Part shown: in pieces, positions 23,201 to 30,454 of the stretch
Layout: every line of letters starts with the position of its first letter
Numbering within the stretch: the stretch's first letter is position 1
NCBI GenBank assembly: GCA_036378155.1
Contig: DASUXA010000041.1
Location: 1 to 31,441 of the forward strand
Length of the DNA: 31,441 nt
Direction of reading: 5' to 3'
From: DASUXA01 sp036378155
GTDB taxonomy: Bacteria > Actinomycetota > Actinomycetes > Mycobacteriales > Micromonosporaceae
Position numbers and translations under genes: made by a program
The notes under the pieces: model-generated
Told to the model about the DNA's origin: nothing
Database searches by the model: none
The model's input: the letters and a program-made list of their open reading frames with translations, nothing else

Positions 23201-24007
23201 GTGGACGGACTGCGTGGTTACCCGGACGAGTCGGAGCCCAGGTGGTACGAGCCCGAGCGGCGCTACCCCGAGCCGGAGTGGAACGCGGGCGGCGACCCGC
23301 GGTTCGGCGACGGGCAGGACAGCAGATTCGGCGACGGACCGGACGCTCGGTTCGGTGACCCGCCGGGCGAGGGGCGGTACGCCGAACTCGCCGATCTTGG
23401 CGGCCCGGCGCGGTACGGCGAACCACGGCAGTCGGAGCCGGCGCCACGCGCCCCGGAAGGCCCCGGGTTCGACTCGTCGCCCCGCTCGTACGCGGTCGGT
23501 CCGCGCACCGAGAGCGAACTCCCGCCGGTGCCGCCCGCGTCGGACCAGCCCGTGCAGTTCCACACCCAGCCGATCGACCGTGCTGCGTTGCGCCGGCCGC
23601 CGGTCCCGCCCGGCATGCCGCCGGCATCACCGGGCATGCCGCCCGCGCCGCCCACCATGTCGCCGATGCTGCCGCCGGCGGCGTCCGCCGAATCCGGCGG
23701 CGCGGTGTACCGGACCCGTCGGGTCGGCGTCGCGATCCTGCTGATCATCGTGCTCGTCGTGTTCGAGCTGGTGGGACTGCGGTCGTTCCTCGTCGCCGCC
23801 ACGGTCGGCAAGGCTGCCCCGTCCGGCATCGTGTCCAGCGCGCTCCTGCTGCTCGGGTTGCCGCTGTCCACCATCGGGCTGTACGGGCTGGCCACCGGCG
23901 CCGCCTCGCCCGCCGCGCTGCAGGGCGGACTGGCGTGGCTGCGCGCGCCGCTGGCGTACCTGCCGGTCGGGCTGATCCTGCTGCTCGGCGCGGCGATCGC
24001 GGCCTGA
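23201..24007 (+). CDS. Proline-rich membrane protein, unknown
   Basis: A 268-residue protein from the GTG at 23201, supported by the -10 at 8 nt. Residues 1-170 are hydrophilic and low-complexity: acidic/aromatic at first with three RFGD repeats (PRFGDGQDSRFGDGPDARFG), then Pro/Met-rich (PPGMPPASPGMPPAPP). Three hydrophobic segments follow at about 175-195 (VAILLIIVLVVFELVGL), 209-233 and 248-267. The topology suggests a long cytoplasmic or disordered N-terminal part and a small membrane anchor. No family is recognised. It shares the upstream motif and start spacing with yraN-comM-dprA and the M23 gene. Confidence 0.8.
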   Translation: MDGLRGYPDESEPRWYEPERRYPEPEWNAGGDPRFGDGQDSRFGDGPDARFGDPPGEGRYAELADLGGPARYGEPRQSEPAPRAPEGPGFDSSPRSYAVGPRTESELPPVPPASDQPVQFHTQPIDRAALRRPPVPPGMPPASPGMPPAPPTMSPMLPPAASAESGGAVYRTRRVGVAILLIIVLVVFELVGLRSFLVAATVGKAAPSGIVSSALLLLGLPLSTIGLYGLATGAASPAALQGGLAWLRAPLAYLPVGLILLLGAAIAA

Positions 24008-24010
24008 CCA

Positions 24011-24082
24011 GCCGATCGGCGCGCCCCGTCGATCGGCCCCGGTCAGCGCCGGGACCGGTGCGGTGCCGGGCCGCACCGCACC
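24011..24082 (+). terminator. Two consecutive hairpins before rpsB
   Basis: GCCGATCG (24011-24018) pairs with CGATCGGC (24030-24037), 8 bp. GGTGCGGTGC (24057-24066) pairs with GCACCGCACC (24073-24082), 10 bp with a 6-nt loop. Both are perfect and lie just after the membrane-protein gene, so they probably insulate rpsB. Confidence 0.6.
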
Positions 24083-24098
24083 ACGCGGCTCGGCCGCG

Positions 24099-24104
24099 TA
24101 CACT
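24099..24104 (+). promoter_or_regulatory. Candidate -10 (TACACT) of rpsB-tsf
   Basis: TACACT fits TANNNT closely and would start the transcript near 24111, giving a leader of about 165 nt before rpsB. The -35 region overlaps the right arm of the preceding hairpin. Confidence 0.5.
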
Positions 24105-24110
24105 CGAACA

Positions 24111-24277
24111 CCAGTGACCACCCTTGTGGTCGAACTCGCGCGCCCTCCTCCCAGTGAGGCGACGGCCGCCCTGGTCCCGGCTTCCGCCGGGTGATCGCGG
24201 CCGGCGACCAGGCGCCAGGGCGACGGACCACCCGGTCCGCCGCGACAACCAGGATCCAGACGAGGAGCGGCCTCACC
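24111..24277 (+). promoter_or_regulatory. Structured 5' leader of rpsB
   Basis: Three perfect 6-bp tetraloop hairpins occur in a row: GACCAC/GTGGTC (24116-24131), CCCGGC/GCCGGG (24176-24191) and CGGACC/GGTCCG (24224-24239). In addition, GCCCTGGTC (24168-24176) can pair with either GACCAGG (24206-24212) or CCAGGGC (24215-24221), two mutually exclusive long-range stems. The Shine-Dalgarno GAGGAG is at 24262-24267. It is a candidate S2-responsive control element; only structure is seen. Confidence 0.5.
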
Positions 24278-25096
24278 ATGCCAGTCGTCACGATGCGGCA
24301 GATGCTGGAAAGCGGCGTCCACTTCGGGCACCAGACCCGGCGGTGGAACCCGAAGATGAAGCGGTTCATCCTGACCGAGCGCAACGGCATCTACATCATC
24401 GACCTGCGCCAGAGCCTTCAGTACATCGAGAAGGCCTACGACTTCGTCAAGAACACCGTCGCCGAGGGCGGCAACATCCTCTTCGTGGGCACCAAGAAGC
24501 AGGCCCAGGAGGCGGTCGCCGAGCAGGCGTCCCGTGTCGGCATGCCGTACGTCAACCACCGGTGGCTGGGCGGCATGCTGACCAACTTCCAGACCATGCA
24601 CAAGCGGCTGCAGCGGCTGAAGGAGCTCGAGTCGATCGAGCAGACCGGTGCCGCGAAGGGGTACACGAAGAAGGAGACCCTCCAGCTCACCCGTGAGAAG
24701 GAGAAGCTGACCCGGACCCTGGGCGGCCTGCGCGACATGCAGAAGCTTCCGGCCGCGATCTGGGTGGTCGACACCAAGAAGGAGCACATCGCGGTCGACG
24801 AGGCGCGCAAGCTGGGCATCCCGGTGATCGCCGTCCTCGACACCAACTGTGACCCGGACGAGGTCGACTACCCGATCCCGGGCAACGACGACGCGATCCG
24901 CTCGGCGGCGCTGCTCACCCGCGTGATCGCGGACGCGGTCGCGGAGGGCCTGATCGCCCGCTCCGGCAAGTCGCTGCGTACCGACGAGAAGCCCGAGCCG
25001 GGCGTCGTCGCCGCCGACGAGCCGCTCGCCGAGTGGGAGCGGGAGCTGCTCGAAGGCAGCAAGGCCGCCGAGGGGTCGGGCTCGACCGAGGCGTGA
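24278..25096 (+). CDS. rpsB: 30S ribosomal protein S2
   Basis: A 272-residue protein. ATG at 24278 is chosen because homology starts PVVTMRQMLESGVHFGHQTR and GAGGAG lies 10 nt upstream; an in-frame extension to 24191 would run through the structured leader. Hallmarks: NPKMKRFILTERNGIYIIDL, ILFVGTKKQAQEAV, RWLGGMLTNF, and VVDTKKEHIAVDEARKLGIP followed by DTNCDPDEVDYPIPGNDDA. The C-terminal 40 residues are an acidic tail. S2 binds the 30S near S1. Paired with tsf as in most bacteria. Confidence 0.98.
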   Translation: MPVVTMRQMLESGVHFGHQTRRWNPKMKRFILTERNGIYIIDLRQSLQYIEKAYDFVKNTVAEGGNILFVGTKKQAQEAVAEQASRVGMPYVNHRWLGGMLTNFQTMHKRLQRLKELESIEQTGAAKGYTKKETLQLTREKEKLTRTLGGLRDMQKLPAAIWVVDTKKEHIAVDEARKLGIPVIAVLDTNCDPDEVDYPIPGNDDAIRSAALLTRVIADAVAEGLIARSGKSLRTDEKPEPGVVAADEPLAEWERELLEGSKAAEGSGSTEA

Positions 25097-25182
25097 GCAC
25101 CACCGCCCGCCGGGCGTCCCACCCGCACGGATGAGGCCCTGGCGGGCTACCGGTCAACCACAGCGTGTCTAGAGAGAGAAGC

Positions 25183-26013
25183 ATGTCGAACTTCACTGCC
25201 GCGGATGTGAAGAAGCTCCGCGACCTCACCGGCGCCGGCATGATGGACTGCAAGAAGGCGCTGCAGGAGTCGGACGGCGACTTCGACCGCGCCGTCGAGA
25301 TCCTGCGCATCAAGGGCGCCAAGGACGTCGGCAAGCGGGCCGGGCGCACGGCCGCGAACGGTCTGGTGGCGCACAGCGGCACCGCGCTGCTCGAGCTGAA
25401 CTGCGAGACCGACTTCGTCGCCAAGAACTCCGACTTCGTGGCCCTGGCGCAGCAGTTGGTCGAGCACGTCGCCGCGACCCGACCGGCGGACCTCGAGGCG
25501 CTGCTCGCCTCGACCCTGCCGGACGGGCGCACGGTCGCCGCGACCGTCGAGGAACAGTCCGCCAAGATCGGCGAGAAGCTGGTGCTCAACCGGTTCGCCG
25601 TGCTCGACGGCACAGTCGCGGTGTACATGCACCGCAAGAGCCCCGACCTGCCGCCGCAGGTCGGCGTCATGGTGCAGTACACCGGCAAGTCCGACGAGGC
25701 GGCGGAGGCGGACGCGCGGGGCGTGGCGATGCAGATCGCCGCGATGCGCCCGAAGTACGTGACCCGCGACGAGGTACCGGCCGACGTCGTCGAGTCGGAG
25801 CGGCGTATCGCCGAGCAGACCGCTCGCGAGGAGGGCAAGCCGGAGGCGGCCCTGTCGAAGATCGTCGACGGCCGGGTCAACGCGTTCTTCAAGGACTTCG
25901 TGCTGCTCGAGCAGCCGTCCGTACAGGACCAGAAGAAGTCGGTCAAGCAGGTGCTCGCCGAGGCCGGGCTGACCGTGACCCGGTTCGTCCGGTTCGAGGT
26001 CGGCCAGGCCTGA
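25183..26013 (+). CDS. tsf: Elongation factor Ts
   Basis: A 276-residue nucleotide-exchange factor for EF-Tu. The ATG at 25183 is chosen because the UBA-like N-terminal domain starts SNFTAADVKKLRDLTGAGMM; AGAGAGAGAAG is the only purine-rich element upstream. The core TDFVAKNSDFVALAQ (about 81-95), with Asp and Phe that contact EF-Tu, is intact. The two dimerisation-like subdomains extend to the end (VLAEAGLTVTRFVRFEVGQA). The 86-nt gap after rpsB carries only a short CGCCC/GGGCG hairpin (25104-25116). Confidence 0.97.
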   Translation: MSNFTAADVKKLRDLTGAGMMDCKKALQESDGDFDRAVEILRIKGAKDVGKRAGRTAANGLVAHSGTALLELNCETDFVAKNSDFVALAQQLVEHVAATRPADLEALLASTLPDGRTVAATVEEQSAKIGEKLVLNRFAVLDGTVAVYMHRKSPDLPPQVGVMVQYTGKSDEAAEADARGVAMQIAAMRPKYVTRDEVPADVVESERRIAEQTAREEGKPEAALSKIVDGRVNAFFKDFVLLEQPSVQDQKKSVKQVLAEAGLTVTRFVRFEVGQA

Positions 26014-26035
26014 CCGACGCAACCACAGCACCGCA

Positions 26036-26083
26036 CACGAGGAGGCTGCCGGTGGACACCTCGTACGCCGCGGCCTCCTCGTG
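26036..26083 (+). promoter_or_regulatory. Hairpin sequestering the Shine-Dalgarno of an ORF upstream of pyrH
   Basis: CACGAGGAGGCTGC (26036-26049) pairs with GCGGCCTCCTCGTG (26070-26083): 14 bp with one G-U, loop of 20 nt. The left arm includes GAGGAGG, the Shine-Dalgarno of the ORF at 26052. It could also be a tsf terminator, but no T-tract follows. Confidence 0.55.
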
Positions 26084-26180
26084 GCGTGTAACGCCGCATT
26101 CGACCGAGCGACGGGGCGGCGCTCCGGGTGACCGGGGCTCCGCCCGGGTATCCGCCCCTGACGAGGAAGGTACGACTTGA
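26052..26180 (+). CDS. Upstream ORF (leader peptide candidate) coupled to pyrH
   Basis: GTG at 26052 with a perfect GGAGG 6 nt upstream; 42 codons; TGA at 26178-26180 shares its last base with the pyrH ATG (TGATG). The peptide starts VDTSYAAASSWRVTPHSTER and is otherwise Gly/Arg/Ser-rich without domain features. Codon third positions are less GC-rich than in the neighbouring genes, so it may be translated for control rather than for product. It fills almost the entire tsf-pyrH gap. Translation over the right arm (26070-26083) would open the hairpin that masks its own initiation site. Confidence 0.45.
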   Translation: MDTSYAAASSWRVTPHSTERRGGAPGDRGSARVSAPDEEGTT

Positions 26181-26950
26181 TGACGACCGGCACCATGACC
26201 CCACTCGCGGCAGGCGTCTCCGACTGGCACGGTGACCACCCCCGGGCCCGGCGGGTCGTGCTCAAGCTCTCCGGTGAGGTCTTCGGTGGCGGTGCGATCG
26301 GGGTGGACCCGGACGTGGTCCAGTCGCTCGCCCGGCAGATCGCCACAGTGGTACGCCGGGGTGTCCAGGTCGCGGTCGTGGTCGGCGGCGGCAACTTCTT
26401 CCGGGGCGCCGAGTTGCAGCGCCGGGGCATGGACCGTCCGCGCGCGGACTACATGGGCATGCTCGCCACGGTGATGAACTGCCTGGCGCTGCAGGACTTC
26501 CTGGAGAAGGAGGGCATCGACACCCGGGTCCAGACGGCGATCACCATGGCCCAGGTCGCCGAGCCGTACATCCCGCGTCGCGCGATCCGGCACCTGGAAA
26601 AGGGTCGGGTCGTCATCTTCGGCGCCGGCGCCGGCATGCCGTACTTCTCCACGGACACGGTGGCGGCGCAGCGGGCGCTGGAGATCCACGCCGACGTCGT
26701 GTTGATGAGCAAGAACGGGGTCGACGGCGTGTACACCGCTGACCCGCGCACCGACCCCGAGGCGCGCAAGCTCGACGTGATCACCTTCTCCGACGCGCTG
26801 CGTCAGGGACTGCGCGTGGTCGACGCCGCCGCCCTCAGCCTCTGTGGGGACAACAAGCTGCCGATGCTGGTGTTCGCCGCGGAAGGGACGGACACCATCA
26901 TCCGCGCCGTCAGCGGTGAGAAAATCGGTACCTTGATCACGGCTGGTTGA
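26180..26950 (+). CDS. pyrH: UMP kinase
   Basis: A 256-residue amino-acid-kinase-fold enzyme converting UMP to UDP with ATP. ATG at 26180 has GAGGAAGG about 10 nt upstream and overlaps the stop of the preceding small ORF. Family motifs: VVLKLSGEVFGGG (about 25-37), VVGGGNFFRGAEL, the ITMAQVAEPYIPRRAIRHLE segment, GAGAGMPYFSTDT and MSKNGVDGVYTADPR. The N-terminal 24 residues are unconserved, as in other actinobacteria. It follows tsf and precedes frr, the classical order. Confidence 0.97.
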   Translation: MTTGTMTPLAAGVSDWHGDHPRARRVVLKLSGEVFGGGAIGVDPDVVQSLARQIATVVRRGVQVAVVVGGGNFFRGAELQRRGMDRPRADYMGMLATVMNCLALQDFLEKEGIDTRVQTAITMAQVAEPYIPRRAIRHLEKGRVVIFGAGAGMPYFSTDTVAAQRALEIHADVVLMSKNGVDGVYTADPRTDPEARKLDVITFSDALRQGLRVVDAAALSLCGDNKLPMLVFAAEGTDTIIRAVSGEKIGTLITAG

Positions 26951-27011
26951 CGGCCGTGGCGGTCACCCCTGATAGCACAGCGACAAGCGCCCGAAGGAGG
27001 CGACGGAGCAC

Positions 27012-27569
27012 GTGATCGACGACACGCTCCTCGAGGCCGAGGAGAAGATGGAGCGGGCCATCGAGTTCGCCAGGGAGGATCTTGCGACGATCCGCACCGG
27101 CCGCGCCACCCCGGCGATGTTCGCCAAGATCATTATCGACTACTACGGGTCGCCTACGCCGCTGCCGCAGATGGCGTCCATCGCCGTACCGGAGCCACGG
27201 ATGGCGATCATCAAGCCGTACGACAACTCGCAACTGGGCGCGATGGAAAAGGCCATCCGCGACTCCGACCTGGGCGTGAACCCGAACAATGAGGGTACGC
27301 AGATCCGCATCGTGCTGCCGCAGATGACCGAGGAGCGGCGCCGCGAGATGATCAAGGTCGCCCGGCACAAGGGCGAGGAGGGCAAGGTCGCGATCCGCAA
27401 CGTGCGGCGCAAGGCGAAGGAAGAGCTGGACCGGATCGTCAAGGACGGCGAAGCCGGCGAGGACGAGGTACGCCGCGCGGAGAAGGAGCTCGACGACCTG
27501 ACCGCCAAGTACGTCGGCCACATCGACGAGCTCGTCAAGCACAAGGAAAACGAGTTGCTCGAGGTCTGA
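27012..27569 (+). CDS. frr: Ribosome recycling factor
   Basis: A 185-residue tRNA-mimicking factor that splits post-termination ribosomes with EF-G. GTG at 27012, with AAGGAGG at 26994-27000. Domain I helices frame the protein: LLEAEEKMERAIEFAREDLA at the start and EKELDDLTAKYVGHIDELVKH at the end. Domain II contains GRATPAMFAKIIIDYYG and PLPQMASIAVPEPRMAII. Ends with KENELLEV. The stop shares a base with the cdsA start. Confidence 0.98.
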   Translation: MIDDTLLEAEEKMERAIEFAREDLATIRTGRATPAMFAKIIIDYYGSPTPLPQMASIAVPEPRMAIIKPYDNSQLGAMEKAIRDSDLGVNPNNEGTQIRIVLPQMTEERRREMIKVARHKGEEGKVAIRNVRRKAKEELDRIVKDGEAGEDEVRRAEKELDDLTAKYVGHIDELVKHKENELLEV

Positions 27570-29224
27570 TGTCGTACGACCCTGCGGGCTGGTCCCACCC
27601 CTCGGAGCGGGACATCCGACACGGACGTCACCGGGCGCGGCACGCTGATGCCGCGCCCGAACCGTACGCGGACGGGATCGACGACGGCACGCCGGGCGAG
27701 CCGTACGGCTACGACGACGGCACGCCCGGCTACGACCGCTCCACCAGCGCGCCGTACGAGCACCGTGGCGCGCCGCCCGACGACCCGTACCGCCAGGGCC
27801 GGCGGGCGGCGGACGAGGCGTACCGCTACGGCGACGGTCTGTCCGCCCAACCGCTGTACGCGCCGGACCCGGCCCAGCGCCGCGACCCGGCGCCGCGTCG
27901 GGAGGGGCGCCCCGGCCGGCAGGAGCCGCCCACCGATCCCGGCTGGCGGCGACCCGAGGATCGCGGCTGGCGTGAACCACCGACCGGCCCGGGCTGGTCG
28001 GAGCCGGACCGCGACCCGCGTTGGTCAGCCCCCGACCCGCACCCCCGTTACACCCGCGACCCGGACCCGGGTTTCGCCCCGGACCGTGATTCTCGCTGGT
28101 CCGACCCGGACCGGGACCCCCGCTGGTCCGTCCGGAATCCCGAGCCCGGTTGGTCCGCCGCCGACCGCCGGCCGCCGGCACCGCCGCGCCCGCCCGAGGG
28201 GTACCGCAGTCCGCCGGACGACCGCGCGGACTGGTACGACGAGGGAACCGCGCCGCTGGACCAGGTGCCGCCCGCCGAACCGAGCACCCGGGCGGACGCC
28301 CAGCCGAGCCCGGCGACCGGGTCGACGGAACCCGCCGGTACCGGCAAGCCGACCCGCCGGCGGTCGAGGGCGGAACGCCGGTCGCGCGGCGACGGCGAGC
28401 CGAAGAAGAGCCGCGCCGGTCGCGACCTGCCCGCCGCGATCGGGGTCGGAGTCGGGCTCGGCGCCGTGGTCCTGGTCGCCCTGTTCGTGTGGCGGCCCGC
28501 GTTCCTGGGCGTCGTGGTGCTCGCCGCGGGCGTGGCGACATGGGAACTGGTCCGGGCGATCGCGGGCCAGGGGAGGGGTCGCGCCCCTCTGGTACCGCTG
28601 CTCGCCGGTTGCGTGGCGATGACAGCGCTCGCGTGGTTCGCCGGGCTCGAGGCGATGCTGCCGGGGTTGGTGTTCACCGTCCTCGCGGCGTTGCTGTGGC
28701 GGATACCGGACGGACCCGAGCGGTACCACCGGGACGCGGTCGCCGCGACGCTCGTGACCGTCTACATCCCGTTCCTCGCCGGCTTCGCGGTACTGCTGCT
28801 GCGCCCCGACGACGGCTCGCTGCGCATCCTGGTGATGCTCGCCGCCGTGGTGCTGTCCGACACCGGGGGGTACGCCGCCGGCGTGTTTTTCGGCAAGCAT
28901 CCGATGGCGCCCCGGGTCAGCCCGAAGAAGTCCTGGGAGGGGCTGGCGGGCTCGCTGGTCGCCACCGCCGTCGGCGGTGCCCTGCTGCTGTACTACCTGT
29001 TCGACGTCGCCTGGTGGCACGGGGTGATCTTCGGTTTGGCGGTGTCGGCTGCCGCCGTCCTCGGCGACCTCGCCGAGTCGCTGCTGAAGCGGGATCTCGG
29101 CATCAAGGACATGAGTTCGCTGCTGCCCGGTCACGGCGGACTGATGGACCGCCTCGACTCGATCCTGTTCGCCGCCCCGGTGGCGTACCTGCTGCTGATC
29201 GTGCTCGCCCCGGTCGCCGGGTGA
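27569..29224 (+). CDS. cdsA: Phosphatidate cytidylyltransferase CdsA with long disordered N-terminal extension
   Basis: A 551-residue protein making CDP-diacylglycerol from phosphatidate and CTP. ATG overlaps the frr stop (TGATG). About residues 1-285 are Pro/Arg/Asp/Tyr/Trp-rich with recurring DRDPRWS and DPGW-like units (DPDRDPRWS, DRDSRWSDPD) and a basic end. From about 286 come eight or so membrane helices, then the CdsA signature SLLKRDLGIKDMSSLLPGHG followed by GLMDRLD (about 512-538). The catalytic domain is complete and of normal length; the extension about doubles the protein. Extensions with similar composition occur in relatives, but their role is unknown. Confidence 0.95.
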   Translation: MSYDPAGWSHPSERDIRHGRHRARHADAAPEPYADGIDDGTPGEPYGYDDGTPGYDRSTSAPYEHRGAPPDDPYRQGRRAADEAYRYGDGLSAQPLYAPDPAQRRDPAPRREGRPGRQEPPTDPGWRRPEDRGWREPPTGPGWSEPDRDPRWSAPDPHPRYTRDPDPGFAPDRDSRWSDPDRDPRWSVRNPEPGWSAADRRPPAPPRPPEGYRSPPDDRADWYDEGTAPLDQVPPAEPSTRADAQPSPATGSTEPAGTGKPTRRRSRAERRSRGDGEPKKSRAGRDLPAAIGVGVGLGAVVLVALFVWRPAFLGVVVLAAGVATWELVRAIAGQGRGRAPLVPLLAGCVAMTALAWFAGLEAMLPGLVFTVLAALLWRIPDGPERYHRDAVAATLVTVYIPFLAGFAVLLLRPDDGSLRILVMLAAVVLSDTGGYAAGVFFGKHPMAPRVSPKKSWEGLAGSLVATAVGGALLLYYLFDVAWWHGVIFGLAVSAAAVLGDLAESLLKRDLGIKDMSSLLPGHGGLMDRLDSILFAAPVAYLLLIVLAPVAG

Positions 29225-29287
29225 GCCCCGCGCCGGGCGTGACGGGCGCGACAGTCGCTGCGGCCCGCGTGGGACACTGGACCAGTC

Positions 29288-30454
29288 ATGACTGGTACCC
29301 CGCCCCCTGTCGCTGCGACCGGCACCTTGCCCCTGGCCCCACCGCGCCGTCGGCCGTCCCTGCCGGCCCGTCACCTCGCCGACCTCGACCTGGCCGGCCG
29401 CCGCGCCGCGGTCGCCGAGCTGGGGGAGAAGGCGTTTCGGGCCACGCAGCTGTCCACCCACTACTTCGCTCGACTGGTCCGTGACCCGGGGCGGATGACC
29501 GACATCCCGGCGGCGTCCCGTAACCGCCTCGCCGAGGCGCTGCTGCCCAGCCTGCTCACCCCGGTACGCGACGTGACCTGCGACGACGGCGCCACGCGCA
29601 AGACGCTGTGGCGACTGCACGACGGCTCGCTGGTCGAGAGCGTGCTGATGGGTTATCCCGACCGGGTCACCGTCTGCGTCTCCAGCCAGGCCGGTTGCGG
29701 TATGGGCTGCCCGTTCTGCGCCACCGGGCAGGGCGGGCTCACCCGCAACCTGTCCACCGCGGAAATCGTCGACCAGGTGGTGTGGTTCGCCGGTGTCGCC
29801 GCCTCGGGCGCGGTTGCCGGGTCGCCGCCGCGACTGTCGCATGTCGTGTTCATGGGCATGGGTGAGCCGTTGGCGAACTATCCGCGCGTGATCGACGCGG
29901 TGCGCCGGCTCACCGCACCCACGCCCGAGGGCTTGGGCCTGTCGCAGCGGCACATCACCGTGTCCACGGTCGGTCTGGTACCGGCGATCCACCGGCTGAT
30001 CGAGGAGGACCTGTCGGTCACCCTCGCGGTGTCCCTGCATGCCCCGGACGACGAGTTGCGTGACGAACTGGTACCGGTGAACCAACACTGGAAGGTGTCC
30101 GAGGTGCTGGACGCCGCCTGGCGGTACGCGGACCGGACGGGACGCCGCGTGTCGATCGAGTACGCCATGATCAGAGACGTGAACGATCAACCATGGCGTG
30201 CCGATCTGCTGGGTCGGCTGCTCGCCGGGAAGTTGGCCCACGTCAACCTGATCCCGTTGAATCCGACGCCGGGCAGCCGATGGGACGCGAGCCCGAAGGC
30301 GGTGGAACGGGAGTTCGTTCGGCGGCTGCGTGCGGCTGGCGTGCCTACTACTGTTCGGGACACCCGCGGTCGCGAGATCGACGGGGCCTGCGGTCAACTG
30401 GCGGCGGCGGAGGTGGGACCCTTGAGTTCGGGCGAACGAAAGGCGGCACAGTGA
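29288..30454 (+). CDS. rlmN: Dual-specificity 23S rRNA/tRNA adenine C2-methyltransferase RlmN
   Basis: A 388-residue radical SAM enzyme methylating C2 of A2503 in 23S rRNA and A37 in some tRNAs. Iron-sulfur ligands Cys137, Cys141 and Cys144 are in AGCGMGCPFCATG. Other motifs: ESVLMGYPDRVTVCVSSQ (Glu117), VVFMGMGEPLANY, HITVSTVGLVP and LAVSLHAPDDELRDELVPVN. The methyl-carrying cysteine corresponds to Cys368 in GACGQLAAAE. ATG at 29288 is 63 nt after cdsA; GACACT, 9 nt upstream, is a poor -10 candidate. The stop overlaps the next start (GTGA). Confidence 0.96.
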   Translation: MTGTPPPVAATGTLPLAPPRRRPSLPARHLADLDLAGRRAAVAELGEKAFRATQLSTHYFARLVRDPGRMTDIPAASRNRLAEALLPSLLTPVRDVTCDDGATRKTLWRLHDGSLVESVLMGYPDRVTVCVSSQAGCGMGCPFCATGQGGLTRNLSTAEIVDQVVWFAGVAASGAVAGSPPRLSHVVFMGMGEPLANYPRVIDAVRRLTAPTPEGLGLSQRHITVSTVGLVPAIHRLIEEDLSVTLAVSLHAPDDELRDELVPVNQHWKVSEVLDAAWRYADRTGRRVSIEYAMIRDVNDQPWRADLLGRLLAGKLAHVNLIPLNPTPGSRWDASPKAVEREFVRRLRAAGVPTTVRDTRGREIDGACGQLAAAEVGPLSSGERKAAQ

